64,000 nt of DNA from positions 124,001-188,000 of the forward strand of contig NZ_PYJN01000013.1 of assembly GCF_003025035.1 (NCBI RefSeq), read 5' to 3'. The translations under genes were made by a program, and so were the position numbers. This DNA is from Rhizobium sp. SEMIA4064. Lineage in GTDB: Bacteria > Pseudomonadota > Alphaproteobacteria > Rhizobiales > Rhizobiaceae. The notes under the pieces are model-generated. The model saw only the letters and a list, made by a program, of their open reading frames with translations. It searched no databases and had not been told where the DNA came from. Of this stretch, positions 55,786-64,000 are shown one piece after another; the first letter of the stretch is position 1; every line of letters begins with the position of its first letter.

Positions 55786-56622
55786 ATGAACATGAGCGAT
55801 AGCAATTTTCAGAGCGTCAACACACAGCCGGGGAAGGACGCCGTTTCTCAGTCGGGTGTCGGTGGCGTCGCGAAACTTGAGGTGAAGAACCTCGATTTCA
55901 CCTATCAGAACGGTCATCGCGTTCTGAAGGGTGTCAATATGAACATCCGCAAGAATGCGGTCACCGCCTTCATCGGCCCTTCGGGTTGCGGTAAGTCCAC
56001 GCTGCTGCGCACCTTCAATCGGATGTATGATCTCTATCCGGGCCAGACGGTTGGGGGCGAGATCCTGCTGGACGGCCGCAATATCCTTGCGAAGGACGTC
56101 GATCTGAACGATTTGCGTGCCAAGGTCGGCATGGTGTTCCAGAAGCCGACGCCGTTCCCGATGTCGATCTATGAGAACGTCGCTTTCGGCATCCGGCTCT
56201 ATGAGAAGATTTCCAAGGCGGAAATGGACGCTCGCGTCGAAGCGGCGCTGACGGAAACTGCGTTGTGGAGCGAAGTGAAGGACAAGCTGCACCAGAGCGG
56301 ACTTGGCCTTTCCGGCGGTCAGCAGCAGCGCCTCTGCATCGCCCGCGCCATCGCGGTCAAGCCGTCCGTGCTGCTTCTCGACGAGCCGACCTCGGCTCTC
56401 GATCCGATCTCGACCGCTAAGATCGAAGAACTCGTGTCGCAGTTGAAGGGCGAGTTTACGATCGTCATCGTGACGCACAACATGCAGCAGGCAAGCCGCA
56501 TCTCCGACAACACCGCCTTCATGTATCTTGGCGACCTGATCGAATACGGCCCGACCGAGCAGATTTTCCAGGCGCCGAAAGTCAAGCGCACGGAAGACTA
56601 CATCACCGGCCGTTACGGCTGA
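55786..56622 (+). CDS. pstB: Phosphate ABC transporter ATP-binding protein PstB
   Basis: ATPase of the Pst importer. The 278 residues have Walker [11 protein letters not shown]-loop [12 protein letters not shown] (PstB-specific), signature [16 protein letters not shown] and Walker [13 protein letters not shown], then the switch histidine in VTHNMQQ. I use the ATG at 55786 (AGGA eight bases upstream). An N-terminal extension of about 30 residues precedes the ABC core. A terminator follows, and phoU and phoB, which usually come next in rhizobial pst operons, are absent here. Confidence 0.96.
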   Translation: MNMSDSNFQSVNTQPGKDAVSQSGVGGVAKLEVKNLDFTYQNGHRVLKGVNMNIRKNAVTAFIGPSGCGKSTLLRTFNRMYDLYPGQTVGGEILLDGRNILAKDVDLNDLRAKVGMVFQKPTPFPMSIYENVAFGIRLYEKISKAEMDARVEAALTETALWSEVKDKLHQSGLGLSGGQQQRLCIARAIAVKPSVLLLDEPTSALDPISTAKIEELVSQLKGEFTIVIVTHNMQQASRISDNTAFMYLGDLIEYGPTEQIFQAPKVKRTEDYITGRYG

Positions 56623-56662
56623 TACGGAAGAGGCGGCACCGTCCCGCTTCCAGTGATTTTGC

Positions 56663-56697
56663 GATGGCGCGCCCACCCGGCGCGCCATCTGCGTTTT
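56663..56697 (+). terminator. Rho-independent terminator after pstB
   Basis: GATGGCGCGCC / GGCGCGCCATC, an 11-bp perfect stem with a 5-base loop, then TGCGTTTT. A second hairpin, GTTCGAC / GTCGAAC (56726-56748), lies six bases after the stop of the converging P450 gene and may end that transcript. Confidence 0.75.
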
Positions 56698-56753
56698 GGG
56701 GGATGATTCATGAGCCCGGCGCGTCGTTCGACATCGACGTCGTCGAACTTAAC

Positions 56754-58040
56754 TCACCAGCTCAATTCCAGCTTGTCGAGGCCATGGAATTGATAGAGGT
56801 CCTTGACCTCCGGCGTCTTCTTGAGCTTCAGGCCGCGCAGGCGCTCGAACAGGATCGGCAGCACCGCATTCAATTCCAGCCGCGCCAACGGCGCACCGAT
56901 GCAGAAATGGATGCCGGCGCCGAAGGAGAGGTTGGGCGCTTCATTGCGGTCGGGCTTGAAGGTGAGGGGATCGGAGAACTTCGTGGGGTCCAGATTGGCG
57001 GCGGCGAGAATCAATGCCGCCTTGTCGCCACGCTCGAAGGAAACGCCGTCGATCTCCGCCGACTCCAGGCACCAGCGCTGGAAAACATGCACGGGCGCGC
57101 AGATCCGCAGGGTTTCCTCGACCGTGCGCTCCGTTGTCGCCTCGTCCTTGAAAAGCTCGGCCGGCGCATAGCCGCTCTCCAGGATGACGCGAACGGAATT
57201 GCCGATCTGGTGCACCGTCGCCTCGTGGCCGGCATTGAGCAGCACGATCGTCGTCGAGACCAGCTCGTCTTCCGTCAGATACTGGCCCTTGTGCTCAGTG
57301 GTGATCATATGGGTGAGGAGATCGTCGCGCGGATTGGCGCGGCGCTCGCGAATGACTGTTTTCACGTAGTCGGCAAATTCCTTGGCCGCCTGATCCGCCG
57401 CGATCTCATCTTCGGGCGTGCGGCCGAAGATGTACATACGCACATAGGCATGCGACCACTTCAGCAACTGCGGCCCCATCTCTTCCGGAATGCCGATCAT
57501 CCGCGCGATCATCGTGACGGGAATGATGTCGGCAAAGGCCGACAGCAGTTCGACTTCGCCTTTTTTCTCGAAATTGTCGATCAGCCGGTTGGCGAGCTCG
57601 GCCAGCTCCGGCTTCATCTTCTCGACGTGACGCGAGACGAAAGCGCGATTGACGAGGGTTCTCAGCCGCGTGTGTTCCGGCGGTTCGATTTCGAGAAGCG
57701 AATGCTGTTCGGCAAGGTCGAAGTTTTTCAGATGTGGCTGCGGTGCGGGCAGGCCGAGTTCTTCGCGGCTGGCGATATGCAGGATCTGCCGGCCGAAGCG
57801 GCGGTCGCGCAGCAGGCCGTTCACATGATCATAGCCGGTGAAATACCATTGCTGCTGCTGTTCCCAATAGAAGGTGGGACATTCGGCATGCAAGGCAGTG
57901 TAGACGGCGTTCGGATTGTTGTAGAAGGCGGGATCGCGGGCATTGAGGGACACGCGACGCGCGACGGGATCGATGGAGAAAACGGAGGATGTGGTCATGA
58001 CGAAAGGATTATCGGAATAAATCGGCTGGGAAAAGGCCAT
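56754..58040 (-). CDS. Cytochrome P450, 428 aa
   Basis: Soluble bacterial class I P450 (no membrane segment). The I-helix is LLNAGHEATVHQ (270-275 AGHEAT in place of AGxET), the ExxR pair is Glu309/Arg312 (EETLR), and the heme loop is LSFGAGIHFCIGAPLAR with the axial Cys380. The acid-alcohol pair region has Ala-Thr rather than Glu/Asp-Thr. The redox partner is not encoded nearby; the substrate is unknown. Its ATG shares one base with the TAA of the GGDEF gene upstream (TAATG), which also argues for this start over the ATG at 57998. Confidence 0.93.
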   Translation of the reverse strand: MAFSQPIYSDNPFVMTTSSVFSIDPVARRVSLNARDPAFYNNPNAVYTALHAECPTFYWEQQQQWYFTGYDHVNGLLRDRRFGRQILHIASREELGLPAPQPHLKNFDLAEQHSLLEIEPPEHTRLRTLVNRAFVSRHVEKMKPELAELANRLIDNFEKKGEVELLSAFADIIPVTMIARMIGIPEEMGPQLLKWSHAYVRMYIFGRTPEDEIAADQAAKEFADYVKTVIRERRANPRDDLLTHMITTEHKGQYLTEDELVSTTIVLLNAGHEATVHQIGNSVRVILESGYAPAELFKDEATTERTVEETLRICAPVHVFQRWCLESAEIDGVSFERGDKAALILAAANLDPTKFSDPLTFKPDRNEAPNLSFGAGIHFCIGAPLARLELNAVLPILFERLRGLKLKKTPEVKDLYQFHGLDKLELSW

Positions 58041-59293
58041 TACATCCGCGACAAAGTGCCGAGGCGGCGCAGAGCATGGATCTGATCGTCGAGCGTCGGC
58101 ACAAGTTCACCGCCGTTGGGATCGGGCGGCGTATCCGTGGCCGTTGCCGCTTCCGTTTCGCTGAAGACGATCGTGCAGTTGCGGCCGGCGCGCTTGGCGG
58201 CATAAAGCGCCCGATCGGCGGCGGAAACCAGCCGGTCCCAGTTGGCGGTGTCGCACGGCATGATCGCCAGACCGATACTGACGGTCGCCGGCACCAATGA
58301 GCGGCCGGCAAGCAGCGGCACCCGGCAGAATTCCATGCGGATAGTCTCGGCGATCGCCTCGGCCTCCGACTGGTCGTCGACGAGGACGAAGGCGGTGAAT
58401 TCCTCGCCACCCATGCGGCCGAATGCGCCGCCGCGCGGCACGAACTGCCGTCCGATGCGGGCGAATTCGGCAAGCACGATATCGCCTGTCTGGTGGCCAT
58501 AACGATCGTTGATCGCTTTGAAGTGATCGAGATCGAACAACAGCGTGGCGATCTTCTGCGAGTCCTTGTCGGTTTTCCCGGCGATAAGCTCGAAATAATC
58601 CAGCAGGCCGCGTCGGTTCAGCACGCCCGTCAGCGTATCGGTAATGGAGATTGCTCGCCAGCGACGTTCGGATCGTTCCATCATCAGTCTGCCGCTGAGT
58701 GCGATTGCCGTGGTGATCAGCAGCGCGCTGCTAAGGGCGGAGTAGCTGCGATAGGTCAGAGCTTCCTCAAGGCTGGGTCGCAGGAGCGTCATCGACATGG
58801 CGGACGCGAAGCAGAGGCAGGCGAGCGCCATGAAAACGAAACCGAGCTGCCCGCGCACCCCCTCGCGTCGGCCTTCCGCGGGACGAACCGCAGAGGCGAG
58901 CAGCGTCGCGCCGACAGCGCCGGCGAGATCGTAAAGGATGACGCGATTGACGTAGCTCTCGTGAATCCAGGGCAGTTCGACGCCGGCAAACCAGATGAGC
59001 GGCGGGAACAGCGCCCGCCAGTCCAGCCTACGATTGTCCAGCCAGTAAAAGCCGGCGATCCAGGCGCTTTCGCCGAGCAGGGCAATGCCGTTGCCGACTT
59101 CGATCGACAGGAAATCCGGAATGAAGCCGCGCGCCGCCACCAACGCGAACCCGACGCCGCTGACGGTGAAGCCCATCGCCCACATCAAATAGGCGGGCGT
59201 CTGGCGATCATGCCGCCAGGCAAAGAAAAGCACGGTTGCGAGCGTAAACGCTTCGGAACACCAGATGGTGAGGCCCGTGGTGATATTGAGCAC
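58040..59293 (-). CDS. Membrane diguanylate cyclase (GGDEF), 417 aa
   Basis: Synthesises cyclic di-GMP if active. The N-terminal half has about seven membrane helices (about 5-205, a possible sensory module). It is followed by a GGDEF domain (about 213-385) with the active-site motif GGEEF (295-299), the DLDHFKAINDRYGHQTGD metal/substrate segment and the DRALYAAKRAGRN end signature. The inhibitory I-site RxxD, nine residues before GGEEF, is not present (PRGG there). The start is a GTG (59293) with AGGGAG upstream. It is translationally coupled to the P450 gene. Confidence 0.9.
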   Translation of the reverse strand: MLNITTGLTIWCSEAFTLATVLFFAWRHDRQTPAYLMWAMGFTVSGVGFALVAARGFIPDFLSIEVGNGIALLGESAWIAGFYWLDNRRLDWRALFPPLIWFAGVELPWIHESYVNRVILYDLAGAVGATLLASAVRPAEGRREGVRGQLGFVFMALACLCFASAMSMTLLRPSLEEALTYRSYSALSSALLITTAIALSGRLMMERSERRWRAISITDTLTGVLNRRGLLDYFELIAGKTDKDSQKIATLLFDLDHFKAINDRYGHQTGDIVLAEFARIGRQFVPRGGAFGRMGGEEFTAFVLVDDQSEAEAIAETIRMEFCRVPLLAGRSLVPATVSIGLAIMPCDTANWDRLVSAADRALYAAKRAGRNCTIVFSETEAATATDTPPDPNGGELVPTLDDQIHALRRLGTLSRM

Positions 59294-59607
59294 GATATGC
59301 GTTTCTCCCTTACCGTGGCGCGGATGTCGTCGGCGCAAAGGACACGGTAATGCTTGCAATGGAGGCATCATCGCCGAATAAGATGGTGAGTTCCTTAAGT
59401 CGGTTGGTAAATTTTAGCTGTGCATGGGAATGAGGCTGTGCCAACCTCGTCTGCGCTTCATCTTTCCTTCACCCTGCGGTTTGGAAAAGCGGTGGACCGC
59501 GCGCAGCGCATCATCAGATCTATTGGCATGGGGAAATCAGCGGTTAGAAACCCTTCCTCAACATCTCCTGAGCCATTAGGCCTTTTTGACGTTATCCTTT
59601 CGCGCGT

Positions 59608-59637
59608 CTTGAAGTGCAGGGCGGTGACACTCTATGT
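59608..59637 (+). promoter_or_regulatory. Candidate promoter of clpP
   Basis: CTTGAA (59608-59613), 18-base spacer, CTATGT (59632-59637), 67 bases before the clpP start. It fits both the rhizobial housekeeping pattern CTTGAC-N17-CTATAT and a heat-shock (RpoH) -35. The remaining part of the 410-bp gap 59294-59703 shows no gene. Confidence 0.5.
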
Positions 59638-59703
59638 AGGGTAAAGGGATTTTATTCGATTCCCGGCAGTTCGCCGTCGGGGCAAGCTTGGTAAAGGACG
59701 CAC

Positions 59704-60336
59704 ATGAGAAATCCAGTCGATACAGCTATGGCTCTGGTGCCGATGGTTGTTGAGCAGACCAACCGCGGGGAACGGTCTTACGACATCTATTCTCGCCTGC
59801 TGAAGGAACGCATCATCTTCTTGACGGGCCCGGTCGAAGATCAAATGGCGACGCTGGTCTGCGCCCAGCTTCTCTTCCTCGAGGCGGAAAATCCGAAGAA
59901 AGAGATCGCGCTCTACATCAATTCGCCGGGCGGCGTCGTCACGGCAGGCATGGCAATTTATGACACCATGCAGTTCATCAAGCCCGCAGTATCGACGCTT
60001 TGCATCGGCCAGGCTGCGTCGATGGGCTCGCTGCTGCTCGCGGCTGGCGACAAGGACATGCGTTTCGCTACGCCGAATTCGCGCATCATGGTTCACCAGC
60101 CTTCCGGCGGTTTCCAGGGGCAGGCTTCGGACATCGAGCGCCACGCCCGCGACATCATCAAGATGAAGCGCCGCCTGAATGAAGTTTACGTCAAGCATTG
60201 CGGCCGAACCTACGAAGAGGTCGAGCAGACGCTCGATCGTGACCATTTCATGTCCTCCGATGAGGCCAAGGAATGGGGTCTGATCGACAAGGTGCTGACC
60301 TCCCGTACTGAAATGGAAGGTGAAACCCCCGCCTGA
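59704..60336 (+). CDS. clpP: ATP-dependent Clp protease proteolytic subunit
   Basis: Tetradecameric serine protease working with ClpX or ClpA. The 210 residues have the catalytic triad Ser106 ([10 protein letters not shown]), His131 (MVHQPSGG) and Asp180 (LDRDHFMS), and the INSPGG oxyanion segment (72-77). The N-terminus ([28 protein letters not shown]) is the usual ClpP pro-region. clpX follows after 303 bp with structured DNA between, so the two are probably separately regulated. Confidence 0.97.
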   Translation: MRNPVDTAMALVPMVVEQTNRGERSYDIYSRLLKERIIFLTGPVEDQMATLVCAQLLFLEAENPKKEIALYINSPGGVVTAGMAIYDTMQFIKPAVSTLCIGQAASMGSLLLAAGDKDMRFATPNSRIMVHQPSGGFQGQASDIERHARDIIKMKRRLNEVYVKHCGRTYEEVEQTLDRDHFMSSDEAKEWGLIDKVLTSRTEMEGETPA

Positions 60337-60355
60337 GTTATCCAAGGGCGGTGTC

Positions 60356-60413
60356 TTCTACGCCACAGTTCTATCCCATTTGTGATCGAATAGGGGTTTA
60401 ATGTGGTGTAGAA
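60356..60413 (+). other. Long hairpin after clpP
   Basis: TTCTACGCCAC and GTGGTGTAGAA form an 11-bp stem (one G-T pair) enclosing 36 bases. It starts 20 bases after the clpP stop. There is no T-run, so an mRNA-end or processing structure is more likely than an intrinsic terminator. Confidence 0.4.
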
Positions 60414-60432
60414 CACGGTAATAGTAAGCGTT

Positions 60433-60464
60433 AATGCTATGTAGCGATTTTATGACATAGCATT
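60433..60464. promoter_or_regulatory. Perfect 10-bp inverted repeat upstream of clpX
   Basis: AATGCTATGT, 12 bases, then its exact complement ACATAGCATT. The half-site centres are 22 bases apart (about two helical turns), the geometry of a dimeric regulator site. It lies about 175 bases before the clpX start in a 303-bp gene-free gap. Confidence 0.5.
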
Positions 60465-60639
60465 GGGCATTCGAAGGGGGATTCGTTGCCACCGCAGCCC
60501 GGGTATGTGGTCTGGGCTACGTTCAGTACCCCGAAGAGCGCCGCGATCTGCTGATGAAACGAGGGGCAGGTCCGGCGGGCGCATTGAGTGGACCGCGATT
60601 TCAATCTGGAAATCAGCGGCGTGCTGGAAGGAAAATGAT

Positions 60640-61917
60640 ATGAGCAAAGTCAGCGGCAGCAACGGCGGCGACTCCAAGAATACCCTGTATTGTTCATTCT
60701 GCGGCAAGAGCCAGCATGAAGTCCGGAAGCTTATTGCCGGACCGACCGTCTTCATCTGCGATGAATGCGTCGAGCTGTGCATGGACATCATCCGCGAGGA
60801 GAACAAATCCTCGATGGTGAAGTCCCGTGACGGCGTGCCGACACCGCAGGATATCATCAAGGTTCTCGACGAATACGTCATCGGCCAGAGGCAGGCGAAG
60901 AAGATCCTGTCGGTGGCGGTTCATAACCACTACAAGCGTCTCGCACATGCGTCCAAGAATGGCGATGTCGAATTGGCGAAGTCGAACATCATGCTCGTCG
61001 GCCCGACCGGCTGCGGCAAGACCTATCTTGCGCAGACGCTGGCCCGCATCATCGACGTGCCGTTCACCATGGCTGACGCGACGACGCTGACCGAAGCCGG
61101 CTACGTCGGTGAAGATGTTGAAAACATCATCCTGAAGCTGCTGCAGGCTGCCGACTACAATGTCGAGCGCGCCCAGCGCGGCATCGTCTACATCGACGAA
61201 GTCGACAAGATTTCGCGCAAGTCTGACAATCCGTCGATCACCCGCGACGTGTCGGGCGAAGGCGTGCAGCAGGCGCTGCTGAAGATCATGGAAGGCACGG
61301 TTGCTTCGGTTCCTCCGCAGGGTGGCCGCAAGCATCCGCAGCAGGAATTCCTGCAGGTCGACACGACGAACATCCTGTTCATCTGCGGCGGCGCTTTTGC
61401 CGGCCTCGACAAGATCATCTCCGCCCGCGGCGAAAAGACCTCGATCGGCTTCAGTGCTGCCGTCAAGGCGCCTGACGATCGTCGCGTCGGCGAAGTGCTG
61501 CGCGAACTGGAGCCGGAAGACCTGGTCAAGTTCGGCCTGATCCCGGAATTCATCGGTCGTCTGCCGGTTCTGGCGACGCTGGAAGACCTGGACGAGGATG
61601 CGCTGATCCAGATCCTGTCGGAACCGAAGAACGCGCTCGTCAAGCAGTACCAGCGCCTGTTCGAGATGGAAGACGTCGAGCTGACCTTCCACGAGGATGC
61701 GCTGCGCGAAATCGCCCGCAAGGCGATTGTTCGCAAGACCGGCGCGCGCGGCCTGCGCTCGATCATGGAAAAGATCCTGCTCGACACGATGTTCGATTTG
61801 CCGGCGCTGGAAGGCGTTCGCGAAGTGGTCATCTCCGAAGAGGTCGTTCGCGGCTCTGCCCGTCCGCTCTACATCTACGCGGACCGGCAGGAAGAAAAGG
61901 CCAACGCTACCGCCTGA
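60640..61917 (+). CDS. clpX: ATP-dependent Clp protease ATP-binding subunit ClpX
   Basis: AAA+ unfoldase feeding ClpP. The 425 residues have an N-terminal zinc-binding domain (Cys18, Cys21, Cys40, Cys43), Walker A GPTGCGKT (121-128), Walker B VYIDEVDK (Asp186/Glu187), the pore-loop segment and the ClpP-contacting IGF loop in [11 protein letters not shown]. The C-terminal small domain ends near [12 protein letters not shown]. The start at 60640 is the conserved MSKVSG; the 59-codon extension is rejected. Confidence 0.97.
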   Translation: MSKVSGSNGGDSKNTLYCSFCGKSQHEVRKLIAGPTVFICDECVELCMDIIREENKSSMVKSRDGVPTPQDIIKVLDEYVIGQRQAKKILSVAVHNHYKRLAHASKNGDVELAKSNIMLVGPTGCGKTYLAQTLARIIDVPFTMADATTLTEAGYVGEDVENIILKLLQAADYNVERAQRGIVYIDEVDKISRKSDNPSITRDVSGEGVQQALLKIMEGTVASVPPQGGRKHPQQEFLQVDTTNILFICGGAFAGLDKIISARGEKTSIGFSAAVKAPDDRRVGEVLRELEPEDLVKFGLIPEFIGRLPVLATLEDLDEDALIQILSEPKNALVKQYQRLFEMEDVELTFHEDALREIARKAIVRKTGARGLRSIMEKILLDTMFDLPALEGVREVVISEEVVRGSARPLYIYADRQEEKANATA

Positions 61918-61941
61918 TCGCCAGATTTAAGGCCTAAATCC

Positions 61942-61974
61942 GGGGCTCGTCGTTGACGGGCCCCTTTCTATTTG
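61942..61974 (+). terminator. Rho-independent terminator after clpX
   Basis: GGGGCTCGTC / GACGGGCCCC stem (one G-T pair) with a 3-base loop, then TTTCTATTTG. The rest of the 420-bp gap up to lon holds no gene that I can support. Confidence 0.8.
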
Positions 61975-62230
61975 AAAAATCGTACAGTTTCCTGATAAAG
62001 TCCGGGATAAGCTCACTGGAACGCCGACGAAACCGGTTGTTAAGAGCGCCTGCCGCGGCCATGATGGCGTGATTCTGGGGATCATCGGCGGATATGTGGA
62101 TTTGCGTCCGGCTTCGGTCCATCGGGAACCGCATTGCCGGCGATGTTCGAGTAGCCGGGGTCCGGTGTTTGTTGTTGCGTTCCTCCTCGTGACATGCGTG
62201 TTTCGTGACCCTGCGGCGCGTTTTGCACGA

Positions 62231-62259
62231 CTTGAAATGAATGATGTGAAGCTCCACTT
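62231..62259 (+). promoter_or_regulatory. Candidate heat-shock (RpoH) promoter of lon
   Basis: CTTGAAA (62231-62237), 14-base spacer, CTCCACTT (62252-62259), resembling the sigma-32 pattern CTTGAAA-N13/14-CCCCATTT. It lies about 80 bases before the lon start. Confidence 0.55.
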
Positions 62260-62337
62260 CTAACCCAAGTGAGAGAGCCGGCTAATCCCTCCAAGCCGGC
62301 AGAGAGCCCGGGAACGGGACGACGGAAAGGAAATGAC

Positions 62338-64000
62338 ATGACTAAGAAAACGTCTGCGGCAAATGAGAGCATTGCCTATCCGGTATTGCCATTGCGCGAC
62401 ATCGTGGTTTTCCCCCACATGATCGTGCCGCTGTTCGTCGGACGGGAGAAGTCCATCCGCGCGCTGGAAGAGGTGATGGGGTCAGACAAGCAGATCATGC
62501 TCGTCACCCAGATCAACGCCAGCGACGATGATCCAGCCCCGGACGCAATCCACAGGGTCGGCACCGTAGCCAATGTGCTGCAGCTCCTGAAGCTCCCCGA
62601 TGGCACCGTCAAGGTGCTGGTCGAAGGCCGGGCACGCGCAGAGATCGATTCCTACACGGCCCGCGAGGATTTTTATGAAGCCCTCGGCCATGTCCTGAAT
62701 GAGCCGAGTGAAGATCCGGTCGAACTGGAAGCACTGAGCCGCTCGGTCGTTTCGGAATTCGAAAGCTATGTAAAGCTCAACAAGAAGATTTCGCCGGAAG
62801 TGGTTGGTGCAGCCAGCCAGATCGATGACTACTCGAAGCTCGCCGATACCGTTGCTTCGCACCTGTCGATCAAGATCACCGAGAAGCAGGAGATGCTGGA
62901 AACCACCAGCGTCAAGGGTCGCCTCGAAAAGGCGCTCGGCTTCATGGAAGGCGAGATTTCGGTTCTTCAGGTTGAAAAGCGCATCCGCTCGCGCGTCAAG
63001 CGCCAGATGGAGAAGACCCAGCGCGAATACTATCTGAATGAGCAGATGAAGGCGATCCAGAAGGAACTCGGCGACGGCGAGGAAGGCCGCGACGAGATGG
63101 CTGAACTGGAAGAGCGCATCTCCAAGACGAAGCTCTCCAAGGAAGCCAAGGAAAAGGCCGATGCGGAGCTGAAGAAGCTGCGTCAGATGAGCCCGATGTC
63201 GGCGGAGGCCACGGTCGTGCGCAACTATCTCGACTGGCTGCTGGGCATCCCCTGGCACAAGAAGTCGAAGATCAAGACCGATCTGAACAATGCCGAGAAG
63301 ATCCTCGAAGCCGATCATTTCGGTCTCGAGAAGGTCAAGGAGCGCATCGTCGAATATCTGGCCGTCCAGGCTCGCGCGACCAAGATCAAGGGCCCGATCC
63401 TGTGCCTCGTTGGCCCTCCGGGCGTCGGCAAGACCTCGCTCGCTCAGTCGATCGCCAAGGCGACCGGCCGTGAGTACGTCCGCATGGCGCTTGGCGGCGT
63501 TCGTGACGAAGCCGAAATCCGCGGTCACCGCCGCACCTATATCGGCTCGATGCCCGGCAAGGTCATCCAGTCGATGAAGAAGGCGAAGAAGTCCAACCCG
63601 CTCTTCCTGCTCGACGAGATCGACAAGCTCGGCCAGGACTATCGCGGCGATCCGTCTTCGGCTTTGCTTGAGGTGCTGGACCCGGCGCAGAACTCGACCT
63701 TCATGGATCACTACCTGGAAGTCGAATACGACCTGTCTGACGTGATGTTCATCACGACGGCGAATACGCTGAACATCCCTGCGCCCCTGATGGACCGCAT
63801 GGAGATCATCCGTATCGCCGGCTACACCGAAGACGAGAAGCGCGAAATCGCCAAGCGGCACCTGCTGCCGAAGGCCATCAAGGAACATGCGCTGCAGCCG
63901 AATGAATTTTCGGTCAGCGACGACGCCCTGATGGCGATCAGCCAGCAATATACCCGTGAAGCCGGTGTGCGTAACTTCGAGCGCGAATTGATGAAGCTCG
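62338..64000 (+). CDS. lon: ATP-dependent protease Lon, N-terminal 554 residues (3' end outside window)
   Basis: Hexameric AAA+ serine protease that degrades misfolded and regulatory proteins. The frame starts at the ATG at 62338 (GGAAAGGAAATGAC upstream) and is open to the window edge, 554 codons of about 805. Seen are the substrate-binding LAN domain (from [25 protein letters not shown]), a coiled coil (about 210-290), Walker A GPPGVGKT (359-366) and Walker B FLLDEIDK (423-430). The catalytic Ser-Lys domain lies outside. Confidence 0.97.
   Translation, partial: MTKKTSAANESIAYPVLPLRDIVVFPHMIVPLFVGREKSIRALEEVMGSDKQIMLVTQINASDDDPAPDAIHRVGTVANVLQLLKLPDGTVKVLVEGRARAEIDSYTAREDFYEALGHVLNEPSEDPVELEALSRSVVSEFESYVKLNKKISPEVVGAASQIDDYSKLADTVASHLSIKITEKQEMLETTSVKGRLEKALGFMEGEISVLQVEKRIRSRVKRQMEKTQREYYLNEQMKAIQKELGDGEEGRDEMAELEERISKTKLSKEAKEKADAELKKLRQMSPMSAEATVVRNYLDWLLGIPWHKKSKIKTDLNNAEKILEADHFGLEKVKERIVEYLAVQARATKIKGPILCLVGPPGVGKTSLAQSIAKATGREYVRMALGGVRDEAEIRGHRRTYIGSMPGKVIQSMKKAKKSNPLFLLDEIDKLGQDYRGDPSSALLEVLDPAQNSTFMDHYLEVEYDLSDVMFITTANTLNIPAPLMDRMEIIRIAGYTEDEKREIAKRHLLPKAIKEHALQPNEFSVSDDALMAISQQYTREAGVRNFERELMKL

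Noticed and set aside
56664..58085. 473-codon plus-strand frame over the P450 gene
   Set aside because: Antisense shadow of the cytochrome P450, which has intact heme, ExxR and I-helix motifs.
62482..63948. 488-codon frame antisense to lon
   Set aside because: Shadow of lon. The true lon frame is open on the plus strand to the window edge and carries all Lon motifs.

Overview
The window is a 64 kb stretch of core chromosome from an alphaproteobacterium of the Rhizobiaceae, most likely a Rhizobium species (species not resolved). This rests on the protein families and gene neighbourhoods: ldtR-ldtP, a cysteine-free Mg-type HemB, a K+-independent HppA, BA14K-like and DUF2778 proteins, and two intergenic palindromic repeats typical of rhizobia. 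G+C-rich codon use also fits. No prophage, insertion sequence, CRISPR array or integrase is visible.

Layout. 1-8.4 kb: the 3' end of aspS, an exported protein, parC, then a leftward group (RDD protein, Asp/Glu leucyl-transferase bpt, EamA permease) and hemB. 8.5-11.4 kb: a membrane protein, the MarR regulator ldtR and the Tat-exported L,D-transpeptidase ldtP. 11.6-18.4 kb: glyA-nrdR-ribD-ribE, then ribH-nusB. The riboflavin genes are split by three accessory genes (alpha/beta hydrolase, GNAT acetyltransferase, cupin). 18.6-26.2 kb: hppA, bamE, a cytochrome bc1 assembly chaperone, yceD-plsX-fabH, ihfA and a MerR regulator. 26.2-31.3 kb: small exported proteins, tRNA-Pro(GGG), a nuclease-like membrane protein, an esterase and an XRE regulator.

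31.4-40.9 kb is a surface-polysaccharide locus: an initiating sugar-phosphate transferase, an O-antigen-ligase-like membrane protein and a glycosyltransferase in one tightly overlapping unit; a second glycosyltransferase; a Wza-like export lipoprotein; a divergent Wzc-like co-polymerase whose ATP-binding loop is degenerate; and a FemAB/CelD-type acyltransferase. It resembles the unipolar-polysaccharide class of rhizobial loci (inference).

41-50.7 kb: heme A synthase, a membrane-anchored DUF2778 transpeptidase-like protein, argC, an agmatinase overlapping a monooxygenase-like gene, rplM-rpsI with an attenuator-like leader, an EamA permease and small exported proteins. 50.9-56.6 kb: O-acetylhomoserine sulfhydrylase, a cupin, and pstSCAB behind a clear Pho box but without phoU-phoB. 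56.7-59.3 kb: a diguanylate cyclase gene overlapping a cytochrome P450 gene by one base. 59.7-64 kb: the proteolysis genes clpP, clpX and lon (cut by the window edge), with a heat-shock-like promoter upstream of lon.

Most of the window is housekeeping. The observations most worth a second look are the GGDEF-P450 pair, the Walker-A-deficient Wzc-like protein, the DUF2778 protein, the promoter-proximal terminator-like hairpin of rplM-rpsI, the perfect inverted repeat upstream of clpX, and candidate small-RNA intervals around 44.2-44.4 kb and 27.75-27.98 kb. Start sites were re-chosen by hand where a conserved start or ribosome-binding site disagreed with the longest reading frame. No database search was run.
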